Assembly: GCF_954871325.1 (NCBI RefSeq)
Contig: NC_088778.1
Coordinates: forward strand, 11,231,882 to 11,295,881
DNA: 64,000 nucleotides
From: Gordionus sp. m RMFG-2023
Taxonomy: Eukaryota; Nematomorpha; Gordioida; Chordodea; Parachordodidae
Reading direction: 5' to 3'
Shown: positions 34,328-49,300 of the stretch, piece by piece
How the letters are laid out: each line of letters begins with the position of its first letter
Position numbering within the stretch: the first letter of the stretch is position 1
The notes under the pieces: generated by a model
Told to the model about the DNA's origin: nothing
Databases searched by the model: none
Seen by the model: only the letters and a program-made list of their open reading frames with translations
Made by a program: the position numbers and the translations under genes

Positions 34328-37300
34328 CTAAGCATTTTTTTAAAACATAATAAATATCATTATTAGGGATAACATATAAACATTTATACATTATTAACAA
34401 ACCTTTAAGAGAGTGACGAGATAAGAATGAATTAATTGGTAATTCTTGGAAGAAAATTTGGGTTGATCTCCTAAATTTTCCAGGCAATTTTTTGGATTAT
34501 TAAATTTTTCACGCGATAAAGAAGTGATAGAATCATCATCGTCATGGATAGATGCTGAAGGTTCATTCATTTGACAAAACTTGTTGAAGTTAGTTTTTGA
34601 TGTATTTTGGTCATCGATTGAAGCATGAAATGATTTTCCATATGAATTTTTACTAATGTTAGGCGTGGACCGAGAGGATTTTATGGGTTTAGTGGAAGGA
34701 ATAGGCATGATATTATTAGTTTCGAGTTTGAGGTCAGAAAATATAGTGGCAAAAGTAACGGATTCATGCTTTCTGATAATCTCTTTCGTTGTTGAACTTG
34801 TATCTTCTCTATGTTTTTTTTTGAACAAATATCTATTTAAATTTAAATAAAATGTCCTAAACGCCGAATTAATGCAATAATATTTTGGATACATGTTTGT
34901 ATATAATATAAGCATAATATTGATTAAATATCCGGTTCCCTCCAGTTAAAACTCATGGTTATGGGCTTATTAAATTATTTAAAAAATAGTTGATAATATT
35001 TGGAAAATTTCTTTGAAATAATAATAAATATATTACTTAAAAAGTGTCGAAGAGTTCATGAATTCTTTATTTAGTAAACAAGAAAACGAATATAAGGAAT
35101 CCAAAAATTTTGCCAACATTTGACCCATATTTTTCATAGCGTGAGTTTTAGAATTGAAAAAATTCTCAGTCTTTAAGTTCCTATTTATTTTATGTAAATT
35201 AATTCTAATAATTACATCTTGATATATTAAAATGAGTAATTGATTAATTATTTTATAATATGGTTAAATTTAGGTTATTGGTATTTACTCGTAATGTAAA
35301 GCAGAATATAGTGTCAGCAGTCCATAATACGCTAAGACCAACGAATTAATTTTGTAGAGATTTGGCATAGAATTCGTGGGGAAATCGTATTGCAAGCATC
35401 GTTTTAGCAGTAATTTCATTCCAGGCCTTCTATCGAAGGCGCTGGACATATGATATATATCCGCTAACAGGCTTATCAATTCAGGAATGTATTGATAATT
35501 TTGAAAATCTTCAGGAAGGAATGTAAACAATTAACAATAAAAATCACAAATAATACTAACTTATTGGACTATTAAATTGGTAAGTAAAGCCAATTTCTTT
35601 CTTTTTCTTATAAAATATAATTTAAAAAAAGCATTTTATATAGAAAAAAAACCTTTATTTTCGTTTTTTTCAACCCTTCTGGTGAATATTGAATCGCTTT
35701 GAAAAGATGGTACTAATATATAAGGGCAATCTAAAATGTCTAAACCAATATCCCCGATCAATTGCGTAATAAGGAAGAGCGATAATATGGAATTAGAAAA
35801 CTCTTCAACGTACATATCAAACCTAAAAATTCAAAGAGGAACAAATTTATTTTTAAAAAATGATTTATATATAAAGAGATGCACCGAAAACACTTTTTTT
35901 TATTCGATCTGCTCTCAAAAATTATATGTCTTGTCTATAGGGGGGGGGGCAACGATATTTATAATTATCATTGTTTATTTAATTAATATAAAAAATATAA
36001 CACGGTTAAAAATTTATAGAAAATTTTTTAAGGTTAAAAATTAATTTTATTTTTAATTTATGAGGGTAAATAGTGATTCATTTTTGAATATCAATTAAAA
36101 GTATAGGTAACGATGAATCTCTGGTATATTAGGGTCATGCAGGACAGACTCAGACCTATATTCGATCCGGATTCGGTAGAACTGGACATTAATTTTAATT
36201 TGATAAGATTGGGACAAATTTATGTAGGTACAAGAGCCTCTAATATAATACTAATTATTTAAACTTACATTTCATATATGTTTTTAAAAAAAATCCATTG
36301 ATAACAAAGTTGAACTTGACCGTTATTATTATATAATATTATAGCAATTTAAGTATTAGAAATGATATCGTTTTCAATTAATAATCTCGTTAAAATTATA
36401 CATATAAATTTATATAAAATATCTTGACTTTAATCTAATTTTTCTTAAAATCTAAAATTTGTTTATTATATTTATAATGTAAAATCAGAACTACAAACTT
36501 TATATTCGACTCTTTCCCGTCAATGTGCAAATATATAATACGATCAACGTTCAAACTTTTGGTTGGTACTTTTAAATCGAATTCAATGACATCATTATCA
36601 AAATCTTCATTATAGAGGAGCTATAAAAATAACATGCATAATATTGATTCAATTGATCAAAATAGATTATTTTAATATAATTTTTTTATTGTCAACCTCT
36701 TTAATCAAACCCATTTGAACGCTTGTCAAATTATTATCTAAATAACTATTTGCACTTTCTGTTGATGACTTTGTTTTAACACCTAAGGTTACATGAAAAA
36801 ATGACTCGTTGCCTTTCATATTCCAACTGTGAGGCTTAAATATCCCTATAAATGCGCTCAATTTATGGGCAATTAAATAGAGGGACAATCTTAAAACGTC
36901 CATTATTTGTTTTAACAACGCATCATAATTATCGGACGTAAGTATTTTTTTCAAAGTAGATGAGCCGTTCAAGAGACTGAATATGAAATGCCTATAATTT
37001 ATGAATATATTATAATATGTTTTATAAAATTTTAAAATAATAAAAAAAAATTAATAAATTTAAGACAATAATTTTTATTCACTTTTTATTTATTTTTATT
37101 TGTCATATTTCAATAACCTTAGTAGGGATATACTTATGGTTGATAAATAATAATCCATTAGGAGTAATATATCCAAATAAATGACCAACATTGACTCAAA
37201 AATTCCTTGTTTCATTGTAAAATCTAAAAGGAGAAGAAAAAAAATAAAAATATTTTGAGTGGAATAAGATATTAATGATATAATGACTTATAAGTATTTT

Positions 37301-40300
37301 AAAATCAGAGTTTGAATATTTATTTTTATAATTCTGTTTCCACTTCTGTAACTCACAGTTCCGAGGGTTTAGTGTAATGCTTATTTATAAACTAAGTAAT
37401 AATAATTAACTAAGTTATTTACATTTCTGCTAGAGCTGAATCCAATTTCTGTAAAATTTTATAAAGTGGGTTCTGGTTTCAAACTCCCATTAAAACATAA
37501 GTATAATAATATAACTGAAACAAATTATTCGTTACTCGATACGATTAATCGAATACCAATAAGGAAATTATATTATCTGCCGAATAATTTTTAATTATTC
37601 AAAAATATTTTAAATTTATTCTTAGAAACTTTTTATTTTTTTTCCACATCTATAAATGACTATTTAAGATTTATACAAACCATTTCTTTATTTTTAAAAA
37701 TATTTTTATAGAAATAGTTGTAGGTATAAAACAAACATACCGATAAAATTAGGATCTAAAAGTATATCCGATACGAGATTAGTTAAAATAGATAAAAGGA
37801 GTTTGTAATTTTTTCTTCGTCCGTCGTTCAAAATCGAGTTTTTTAGCAACTTTAAATTTGCTGTGACACAATGATTTTGTATAATATAGTATCCTAAGGT
37901 AGGAAATAATCCGTAGTATAAATATTCGATGGTCCATTTTTTTAAAATGCAGTTACTACTACCCGTGATTTTAGACATGATTTTGCGTTCAAAATAACTG
38001 ATTATACGAGTGCAACTAGAAATTTCTTTTTCATCTTTTGAACAATGGGGTCCATTCGAATAATTATAAGTAATATGCGGATTTCTTGAGTGATAAATGT
38101 CATGGTTTTCTAAATAGAGCGGCTGAGAAATGCCTAAAAGTAAAAGGGAATCATAAACGTGGATTATTTCGGCTAACCAATCCGACAAATAAGAAGGAAG
38201 GTAATTATAGGAATGAGAAGAAACACTTTTATAGGCATTGTTGGTATTTTTGTGAGGAAGGTAAGTTGAAAAAGGATTGTGGTCAATGAAATTCATTTTG
38301 TACTGTATAAGTTATTTTCGTAAAAAGGGGGGAATATAAAATAAGAGTTATAAAAAGTTAGCTGTAATATATAGTAAAACTTTAAGAACAATGACTGTTC
38401 TCGATGTAAAAGAATTCATTCCTCAATCAAATCGCAGGTACAATAAGAAAGAAACAGTAAATTTAATTTACATGAAGATAAATGGTTCAAATTAAGAAAA
38501 ACTAATTGTTGCTATGACATCATAATCTAGTGTTTTTCGTTTAAAACTTTAGACAGAAAATGCCCTTAATCAGTATTGAAGACATCATATTCCAGATCAT
38601 TTGGGATATGATGTCTTCAATATATAGTACTAGTAATTTCTTTATTCTATCAAACACTTGCTGCTTATTGTAAGACCAGAATCAATGTTTCTTTATACCA
38701 GAGTTCGAAAAAAATTTTCTAACATTGTTTAATCTTTGAAGATTTTTGATCAAATTTTACCTAAAAATGTCAAAAATCTATTATAAGTAAATACTTTGTA
38801 ATTTTCATGTAAAAAAATGAATCAAGATGAAAACACAAATTTAAAAAAAAATCTTTAAAGATTTGGCTCAAAATTTTTTTGGAAACTTTTTTCAAACTCT
38901 GCTTCATAATTAATAATGTGTGTAAAGGTTCGCAAATGCCGTGTAAATGAGGTAAATATATTTCATAATGGTTTAACTAATCCTAGAAATGAGTAATTGT
39001 TATATATATCTTTATAGAGGGTGGTATATTACGAATAGTCTTTCTTAAGCCGGATTGATAGAGAAATCAGGTTTTATGCATTATTTTAAGGTTATTTATA
39101 AACCACTATAATTTATTGTATGACTACCATATAATACCGTTGAGTGATGACCTGAAGATGTTTGATAAAATAAAAACGCTACTATCGGTGGACCAGACTG
39201 ACTCCCGACAGACGACGAATAATATTGGAATGTAAACCCTCCAACACTGGGTTTAGTGGAGCCCTCCTTACTACATATTAGAGACCTGCAATGCCCGGCA
39301 AGCTACCTGGCCCATCTTAAAATTTTGATTTAGGCCAGGGGTGCAAAAAGAAGAGAGGCCCAGCGCGCTTAATAGAGAATAAAAGAAAAATATTATTCTA
39401 AGGCCTAATTTTGTAAAATAATATCTTTTATCTAGAGTAGAAAAAGAATTGCGACAAATTCTGATGCCAAAGCAACAATTTGTTATTAGGCCAATGTCAT
39501 ATCTTTAGATTCTAAGCTGCGTATTCGCATTTGCCGTGAGTTAATCAGGTTAAACGTGAATATTTATCCACGGTAAACTGAATAGTTGAACGGTAAAAAA
39601 TGAGTTTTATTTTGATTGAACCAGTATGAAAGTTCTTCTCCCCTCCCCAATCCAGAACATCTTAGGCTGTTTTAAATTATACATCATTCAGATTATTGCA
39701 ATTTAATTTTAAATATGTATATATATATATATAATATATATTTACTATAAAAACGTCATCATAATCTTCAGTCATTAATTTGTTTGGCGAAACATCGATT
39801 GTATTAATAACATTAAGAATATGTTCAAAATTTAAGGAGGGTTCATAAAAGTTTGTTTTTGTATCCAAAAAACTATATATTGAAAAAATGACATATTATA
39901 AATATCTTGAAAAATCCAGTGGCGTCGATAGCTCAGAAATATTCAAAACACGCTCAAATTAAATTTGTGCAGGACAGGTCCCAATGACGCCACTAGAAAA
40001 AAATGGAATTTTTTTATTTTATATTACCTCAAACGCCTATTGCGATTAAAACAAGTCTCGACAAATTCTGCGTTGTTTATAGTGTAATCCAAATATCGAT
40101 TAGTGTACAATTTCAATAGATGTGTCCAATGTCTTAGCAGATCGAAAATGTTTTGATTGTCGCTACCATCTAAGTTTTATTATTTAAACCAAAGTTAATA
40201 GGATTTCTTCAAAAAAAAATATTCGATGTTTTGATAAAGTAGATAATGATAAAATTAAATGTTTAGAATACACATTTGACAGCGAGGGCGTAACATTTCA

Positions 40301-43300
40301 CGAGACGTTTAAAACAACATTCATGCAAATATTTTTAGGAGAAAGAATGACAAGAAATTTCAATATTTCGTGAGATATAGTAAAATAAATGTATGTCAAA
40401 ATCACGGTACAAAAATTTAAAAAAATATCATACCAATGAGAGACCCAAGACGATTAAAGCAGTATCCCAACAATTTATTCAAATACCCAAAAACGTCCAA
40501 ATAATGATTAAGAAATATGTTAGATGATTTCGCAAGTTTGGATACATTATTTAATCTTTCTTCTAGACAATAACTGTAGAAGGAATGAATTATGTTAATT
40601 ATTAAGTAACAAATTTTTCGAACTGATTGTTTAATGGAAGAAGGCGTAGGGTCAACGAAATTAATTTTATTAGCCGTATCGTTAAAAAGAAAAGTGAAAT
40701 CAAAGTTTAAAGGATTAATGAGCCTTATCATGGTGAAAATAGATTTCCAGCCAGATCCTATATCATCAATATTTATATGGTCATTGTTGTCACAAGTTAT
40801 CATAGCGTCCAATTGCTCAAAAAGCTATTATTTATTAACATAAAAATGTATGAACATGATAACAGAATTATTAAATCCTTTTACATTATATTAACCAAAA
40901 AATTAGAGATTAATCATTTACTGTGAATTCTCAAAATTTTTTCAATAGATACAGTGGCGTAGACAGGATTTTCTCATAGGGGGGTGGGCTTGATTCCCCA
41001 AACCCCCCATTTTTTATGAATACTCAATTGCTTGTATCTTAGTAGTTATCTGCATCGGGCCTAATTTTTCAAACCCGGCCCGCCCGAAATTTTTTTAAAA
41101 AGTTTTTCCGGCCCGGCCCGAACCCGAAATTTTTAAAAAGTTTGCCGGTTCGGCTAGAAATTTATTATAAAAAAATTTACCGGCCCGAATTTATTTAAAT
41201 ATAGAAATTAATTTTTATAATTACTTAAAATAAAAGACATATGTTATATAGCGTTTAGTTTCAATAAATTAAATCAAAAATTTTTATTTTACATAAAAAA
41301 TTCAATATAAAATTGATAAATTTAGATATATTTAATAAAATTTCCAAGGTCCGACCCGGCCCGATTATTTTAAATAGAAATAGGCCCGAGCCCGAAGCCC
41401 GTTTGGGCCGGGCCCAACTTTACAGATCTCTATATCTTAGGCTATGTTAAAATTATTTTAAATATTTGTATATAACAAAATTTTAGAGTATTTCATTATA
41501 GATTTTATTTATTATATAAAAATACTTAAACATTCCTTTATTTAATCATGTATATTTTTATTATTTAAAATAAATTTCAAAATGTAGATATTTTATACTG
41601 ATTATAATATTAAAAATTTTATTCTATAAAAACTTTATTTTAAAAAAAATGTAATCCCCTCCGCCCAATATTTTTCCTACTGATTTCACCCCCGCCGAGG
41701 TGTTCAAATCTATTCTTTACATCACGACTCTTCTCCCGGTTATGATGGGCTTCTTCCCATCTTCCTCCAGGATCTTACATCCCCCCTTATAGTTAGCCAG
41801 GTCCCAATTTTACAAAATTTAACAACACTCTGTAATAAAATAGCACATGGACTCGTTTCCGAATCCATCAGACCACTTTTATTCGGTGCTAAACTAATCG
41901 CATTCGAAAAGCCCAATAAGGACATCCGCCCAATAGCAATCAGGACCGTATTCCGCCGTCTTGTCGCTAAACTAATATCTTCTAAAATTAAGGACAACGC
42001 AGCTTTAATTTTAGCACCTCACCAACTAGGTATCGGCACTGCTACTCGCCATCTCCAAACCAACCCAAGTAACAAAATCCTAGTTAAAATTGATTTCTCT
42101 AATGCCTTCAACTCCATTCGCCGCTCTCACTTTCTCCCACAAATGCACCACTCATTTCCCACCTTTTCTCATTCTTCCATTCCTGCTATTCCATGCCATC
42201 TCATCTCCAATTCAACAACTATTTACTTTCATCATCTGAAGGGATCCAACAAGGCGATCCTCTGGGTTCGATACTTTTCTGCATTGGAATAAACGAAATG
42301 GTCAAAAACATTTCCTCCAACTGCAATCTTCCACTGTACACTAGGAACATTGAAGACGGAATACTCTACGGTCCCCCTGACGAGGTTGTTAAGGCACGCC
42401 ATCATCAAAACACATTCCAATGCTATCGAACTCTCACTCAACGAACAAAAAACCAAGATCTGTCCATTTCATTGCTCCATCCCATTCACCCACAACTTCC
42501 ACACAACCGAACTCTCATCCCTCACTCATCTCGGTTCTCCAGTCGGTGGTCTGGAATCCATCAATCACTTCTTCACTAACGCATCATCCAGCTTACTTCT
42601 TTTCAAAAACATTTCTAAGTTTCTACCCCCTCGTCAAGCTTATTTTCTCCTCAAAAACTTTTACTACATTCCTAAAATTCTTTAGGCCCCTCGATCCATC
42701 TCAATTTTAAAATTCCCTGACTCATTAAAATCATTCGAAATCTCCGTCAAATCTCTTGCTGAAGAGATCCTTAATATCCGCTTTAACCATAATTCATGGT
42801 TACAAACAAGCACTTTCATGCAAGCTCAGTGGTATCGGCTTACGCTCACCTCTAACTCTTTCCATTAGTGGTTTCATCGCCTCCCGTCTTTCATCCGAAT
42901 CACACATTAGCCATCTCTAACTTCTCTGACCATTTATTAGCTGAAGCCCGAACCATTTGGGACAATTCCGTTGTCCCAAATACTCCACGACCCTCCTCAT
43001 GTTCACAGAGAGACTGGGATATTCCACTCAACGAAGACTCAGTCGCTTACCTAAAATCGAGCCTTCACGACGACGATCTCATAGTTTTTCACCAATTGAA
43101 CCAAGGAACCGGTTACGAGTTTCTGGAAAGTATACCCTCCAATAACCTAGATTTGTTGCTCTCCGCTGACGAGCTAAGATTTGCTATTGGACTACGGCTC
43201 AATTGCGAAATTGTTCTACCGTACCAATGTAAACATTGCGAAACCAGTGTCAATATCAAGGGTAGACATTGTCTTCATTGTGGCTTTTGTCGAAGCCGTT

Positions 43301-46300
43301 TTTAACGGCACACCAAATGCAACGACATCATACTACGTGCCCTCAAATCAGCAGGCATTCCATCTAGACTTGAACCCACCGGAATTTTTAGAATCGATGG
43401 AAAACGTCCTGATAGAATGTCCTTGATTCCTTGGTCAAGGGGTCAGCTCCTGGTTTGTGATTTCACCTGCATTGACCCAAATGCACCATCTAACCGCAAC
43501 GCCGATGCCCTCGCAGAATCTCGAAAAATCATCAAGTATAGTTCCTTAGACCCCTTTTCTTATTCATACTCATCGCCTGCTCCATTCTCACCACCTTCGG
43601 TAGCAAAGCTCAACGTTTTTTTAAAGAATTAGGGAAACGGATCAGGGAAAAAACCGATCAGCCTAAGAAATCCCTTTTTTTACGTCAAAGACTTGCTACC
43701 ACCATTATTCGCTCTAACTATCTAAGTTTTATCTCTTCCATTGAATAACCTTATATATTCCTAGCTTCCTTTTTTTATCCCTATCCTTTCCCGTAAACTC
43801 TATTTCTACATTTTTCACCTTTATCAATTTTACATTTTAAAAAAATTAATTATTTGTTATTACATTTTGACAATATATTATATCAGTAAATATTCAAATA
43901 AAGTGACCTATAACCGGAATTTTTTTTTTATAACAATTACATAAAATATAAGTAATTCTTATGCAAATAATGGTATTTAAAAAATTATGACAATTATTAA
44001 AATATAAATAACACACAGTATTAAAAATAGTATTAATTTCATAAATTTAAGAGTTAATACAAAAATTATATAAATGTTATAACCAAGAATTCATTTTAAG
44101 AAAAATGATTATAAATATTATAAACTAAAACTAATATAATCATAATGAAATTTTTTGATTTGAATATAAAGAAAGGTCTACTTTTCTCTGAGATTTTGCG
44201 AATTCATCTAGAATCAAATTTTTATCTAGAATAATCTCCTTAAAAATATTTAATAGGGCTGATCCATTTAAAAGTTTTTCACCGGTGGTATATCTTAAAC
44301 AGATTTTTAACGTTTTTAAAGTTGAAAAAGATCTTTCATTAGTGCAAATACTAATTGATAAGGTAGCTAAAATTATTAATAATTTGTTGTTAAGCAGGGA
44401 ATCTAAAGTGCAATTACACATGAAAAGGACCTGCAGAGTAGTGTTTAAAAGGCTCGTTTTAAGCCGATTTTTAAAAACGGCTAACTCTTTGTTCCTTCTA
44501 TGAACAAAATCTTCAGGCTTGCATAATATTTTTCTGAATAAAATATTGAGTTAGCCGTTTTTAAAAATCGGCTCAAAACGAGCCATTTAATAACACTACT
44601 GCAGAGCACCAAAATCAGACATCACAAAGTAACTCATCATATGAGTCTACTAAATCATCAGTGTAAAACTCTGAGATTTTCTTAAAATCCCCTCGTGTTT
44701 CAAGTGTAATAAACAGTTTAGACTCAACCGACAAAAGAAAAGAAATGCTTTTTTAAATGATTGTTTTTTCATATTGAAAAATATATATTTTTATAAAAAG
44801 GAATATGACAAACTAGACAAGTTATATGCAATGCAAAATAATTTAAAATTTATTTAAAAAAATAATCAAATACTGTAGATCAATTATTATTTATAATAAA
44901 TTAAAAACATAAAAATAGTTGTTTTTTAAATTTCAAACATTTATTATCAATTTAGTAAATTAAAAAAAATAATTTCTTTCATTTTTCACCCCCCCCCCCA
45001 TATGTCTACGCCACTGAATCGATATATATTAAAATCTAAATCCTATTTAAATAACCTGTAAATTAAGATCGTCCGAACGCATAAGCCACTTAGATAAGGC
45101 GGATTGTCCAGCAGGTTCTTCTAAGTTTAGAATTAAAAATTGACGATAAAAATCAAATATCAGCTGATTAATATGAAATCCAATATTTTCCGCGTGGTTA
45201 GATAAGAAAGATTGCACAAGAAAATGGTTGTGCTCGAATATTGTTTTGATAAACTCCCAGCCGATTTGCCAACCTATTTTGATACACTTTAAATAAAGTT
45301 ATATATATATATCATTTATCCGAAAGCCGACTAAAGTTTGCTGAGGTTTAAAATTACAAAATATAAAAAACGATTGCTTTTCTTTTTACACTGAAACCTA
45401 TGTGAAGAACTATGTTCATGTCGGGGATGTCAGATAACACCATCGGAAATTACAGGAACACCTTTATGCTCTTGAAATATTCCAGGATTTCCATGAAAAC
45501 CATATCAATTTTATAGGGCCTATTAATTCTTTTCATTGGTTAAATGGATTGATATTCCAAATGGGTTTGAGTTGCTGAAATAACGACAACACCGACAATT
45601 TAATAAATGTGTTAAGAAGTTGGTTTGCGAGTTTGGTATTAAACATCTGGTGTCTGCTAATGGACAGCAACTCCTATCAAAGGAGTTTAGAAAATTTTGC
45701 AAACACGAAAATTTTCAACTCATCCTTGTAATTCCATGCCATACTAAATCTAATAGACAGGTAAAACGTACCATATGCACACTAAAAGGAAAATAATACG
45801 CTTCAAAAAAGAAGGGCCAAGAGAAATAATTTATGAAATCTTGTCTTAGAGGATGAGTGTTCACAGTGCTATTAGAAAATCTCGGGCCAAGTTAATGTTA
45901 GGACAAAATTTAAAAACTAATTTAGATTGGTTGAGATCAAATCCGATAAAGGAGATCGAATAGATTAAAAGAAAAATCGACGAATATCACGTAGGAATAC
46001 AAAGCAGCGTCCAAACAGTTTTGCTAAGGAATTAGTTAAAGTCAGGATGGAGAGAAGTCTATTGTAAAGAGGAATGGATTTTATTCATATGGCAGAGTAT
46101 GGATCCAAAGTCGTTAGAAGCATGCTAACCAATTACGACCGAAAAGTGGGGCAGAAATTAGCGGCCCAGAAAGGAAACAGAAGGAGTGAGGGTACATGAC
46201 CTGAATAAGATTAAAGAAACTATTAAAATGAAAGAAATATATGCCAGAGCTTAATCGACAATGGTTGAATCATCAAGAATGGATTATATGGCCAGTCTGG

Positions 46301-49300
46301 AATCGACCAAGCGATCACAGCGCATACGGGTCATTCCACGTCAAATGAGCAAAAAAAATGAGATTTTCGGCCGACCCCCTTCGATTTTTTTAAAATTTGG
46401 TAAGCAAAGAAAGGTCGATGTAACTAAGAAATAGCCAAAATTTTAGCCTCCTAACATTTATATTTTTGAAGATATTAGGGTTCAAAGTGTCAAAAATGAC
46501 GTATTTTTACCATTATCTGCCTTCATTCAATTAAGCATATCTTAAAAACTACATAATTGTAAATAACAAATTTAATATCAAAATTACATACAAAGATTCT
46601 ACTTTTAGATAAAAAAATTTTTTTATTTTTTTTCCCAATTTCCGGTCATTTTATTTAATATATAAGGACTAAAAACGATTTTTTGGAAATAATACGACCT
46701 TCAATTTTTTTAAAAAATTTAGTAGACAATATTAAACTCTTCCTTTATATTTATAAAAAAAAATTGGTCTGGGACGCGGCCATCTTCATTCTCAAAATCG
46801 ATAAAAATGTTTAGAAAAGTGTATAAATATTTCCCCGAAAGGGGGCGTCTTTGTATAAAATTATATGTTAATAATTTTTTAATGGTTTTTCTTGGACTAT
46901 TTGATATAATTTAAAGGATTATTCATCTTGTAAGTGAAAATAACAATAAATGGGGCTTTCATTCAATTATAGAAATTGTCTAACGATAACAGAAATTCAA
47001 TTTATTACTTTATTTATAATTTATTATAAAAAATTTTGCCCATATAACATATATTTAATAAATATTAATAAAATATGTTTAATTAAGTTTCGAGTTCTTG
47101 AATATATGAATCAGAATCTTGTGCATTTCATATATGGCGCCCTAAATATTAAAAAAATTACTATAATTTAAATTTAAACTTACTTTTAAAAGATTCTAAT
47201 TTTTCGGTAGCGCATTTACTTTCTTGTGACGACAATGTATAGTATAACTACGGCCAGTAGCATTTAACAGTGAAACTAATGTTAAGATATGACATTTGGG
47301 CAAGCAAAGAGTGTCGTCTATCTTGGAAATGTAAAGGAATTTGAAGGTCCGGATGGGTGTAGAAACTTTATATATATTTCTTCCTGCTTTTGATTTTTCA
47401 CTAAAACAAAGCTAACCACCAATTAGAATCATAAAAATAAGTTAGGTATCATGATATTTCTTCAATAATTATACTTTCATCATTATATGATAACTATTCC
47501 AAAGTACTTTCTATTAAATTGGAATATATTTTACTTTTAAATTATGTAGATCTGTTGGAATCAAGGTGTATTTTGTGTGTTCCAGGTATAGATCTAGTTT
47601 TTGAAAATCTTTCCCTGAGTAATAGATCTTCGTAATCATAATTTATTTTGGTCATCTATTCAAAATATATGACATTAATATTTTCTTTAGCTAACTCGTA
47701 CAATTCATATGATGTGTACTTTGAGTAAGGCCTTGTAAACTAGCTCTGGCTAATCTTTTAACAGTGCCACCAATCCCATCACAAACACTTTTCCCGTGTG
47801 CTGTAGCAGAAAAATGCCATTTCGCCTGTACCCCGAAATCCATCTCATGATGGCAAATATTAATAAAATTTTTACGTTTTTGTACTGTTCAGCGGATCCA
47901 CCGAAAAATAAAAAATTTTATTAATTAAAAAATTGAGCAATGTTTTTTTAAAATTATGTACTGCTATTGTATTGTGTTGCAAAGATTCGGATATCATTAC
48001 ATAATTTAGGCAACAAATATTGGCAAAATTATCTTTATAATATATAACAAAAGGGTGAACAGTGGATTGAGCCCTATTCCAATGATAATTTTGTACTTCA
48101 TCCTAAAGTATAAAGCTATAGTTTTCTTAAAAATCACAAAATTAAATATTGGTCTTCGTCTAAGTTCAATTTTAGATTGTTTTGATACAACGATTGTTGC
48201 GTTGAAATAAAAAAATGATAAAGATTCCATTTATTTTAAAAAGGCATTAATAAATTCACCTACTGGTTTGGTTATTGTTTCAAGGGTGGTTCTATCTACG
48301 GATAGCCATTGTTTGTATGTTATAAATTCGATGTCCTTAGAACGAAACAATATTTCTATTTGATCGCGTAAATGTGTTGACCCTGGACAATTATCACATT
48401 TGCCCATATAAATGGATGGTTGAGGCGAATTACAAATTATTAAGTGTAAAATATGTTTGTATGTTTTAAAGGGCAACATATCATTGGTTAAATTTGATCC
48501 AATGATCATTAATTTAAATTTTGGTGGTAGCTGCAATCACATACATGTGTACCACTACCTTCAACGAGTATACAATTTTTGGGCGAATGCTTGCGAATTT
48601 CGAAAAACCAATTTTAACATCAGGCCTCATTTCTTTAAAAAATATATAAATTTTTTTCAAATTATCTAAAATTAATCTCTTATGGTATTCTTTTTTCCGT
48701 CTTTGGTCAAAATCGAAACGCAATCTTTCTTGTCTGGTATGATTCTGCTTATTTCGTCCATACAATAAAATTCTTGTACAATTTTAACTGTATATTCGTC
48801 TATAGTTTTTCCAGGCTTGGGGTTAGGTGTTGATAGAAATCAAAATACCAAGAAATTTATTAAAAAATGAATTAATATAGTGAGTATGTGTTATTGAATG
48901 AATAAAACCCTTTCGCGCTTGAAATATTTCCCATAAACAAAAAATACTTGTACTTTGATATAATAAAATAATCATTTTGACATAATAAAATAATGATTTT
49001 GACAGGTTAATGATAAAATATGAAATAATAAATATTGTTTTATAAATTAATATCTCTAAGTACCAACCATTAGTTTCTTTAAATATAAAAATTAATTGAT
49101 AAAAATTTTAATGACAAATGATCTCGCTGGGCGCGAAAGGGTTAATCAATTTTAAAATTTTTATTTATTTTATTGATTGAAACACTTATTTATTGTTATT
49201 CTAATTTAGAAAGACTATGCCGATTTTAGAAAATCCGATCCAATATTTATATTGTTTTGGGTAATTTTATGATAATACTTTTATTTTGTATATAATTTCA

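Larger units (their letters stand above)
40952..45016 (-). mobile_element. hAT element (CAGTGGCGTAG family) with three nested insertions
   Basis: Ends CAGTGGCGTAGACAGG and (inverted) CAGTGGCGTAGACATATG; flanks AATAGATA / AATCGATA (7 of 8). It lies wholly within an intron of the Arf-GEF-like gene and contains the MITE 41043-41432, the LINE 41690-43750 and the MITE 44439-44598. Without these it is about 1.4 kb and keeps only the transposase C-terminus. Confidence 0.82.

Noticed and set aside
35736-36044. 102-codon + strand ORF with a hydrophobic segment
   Set aside because: It lies in an Arf-GEF intron, has AT-driven Ile/Lys/Tyr content and no splice or family support.
38086-38289. 67-codon + strand ORF
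   Set aside because: Antisense shadow of Arf-GEF exon 6.
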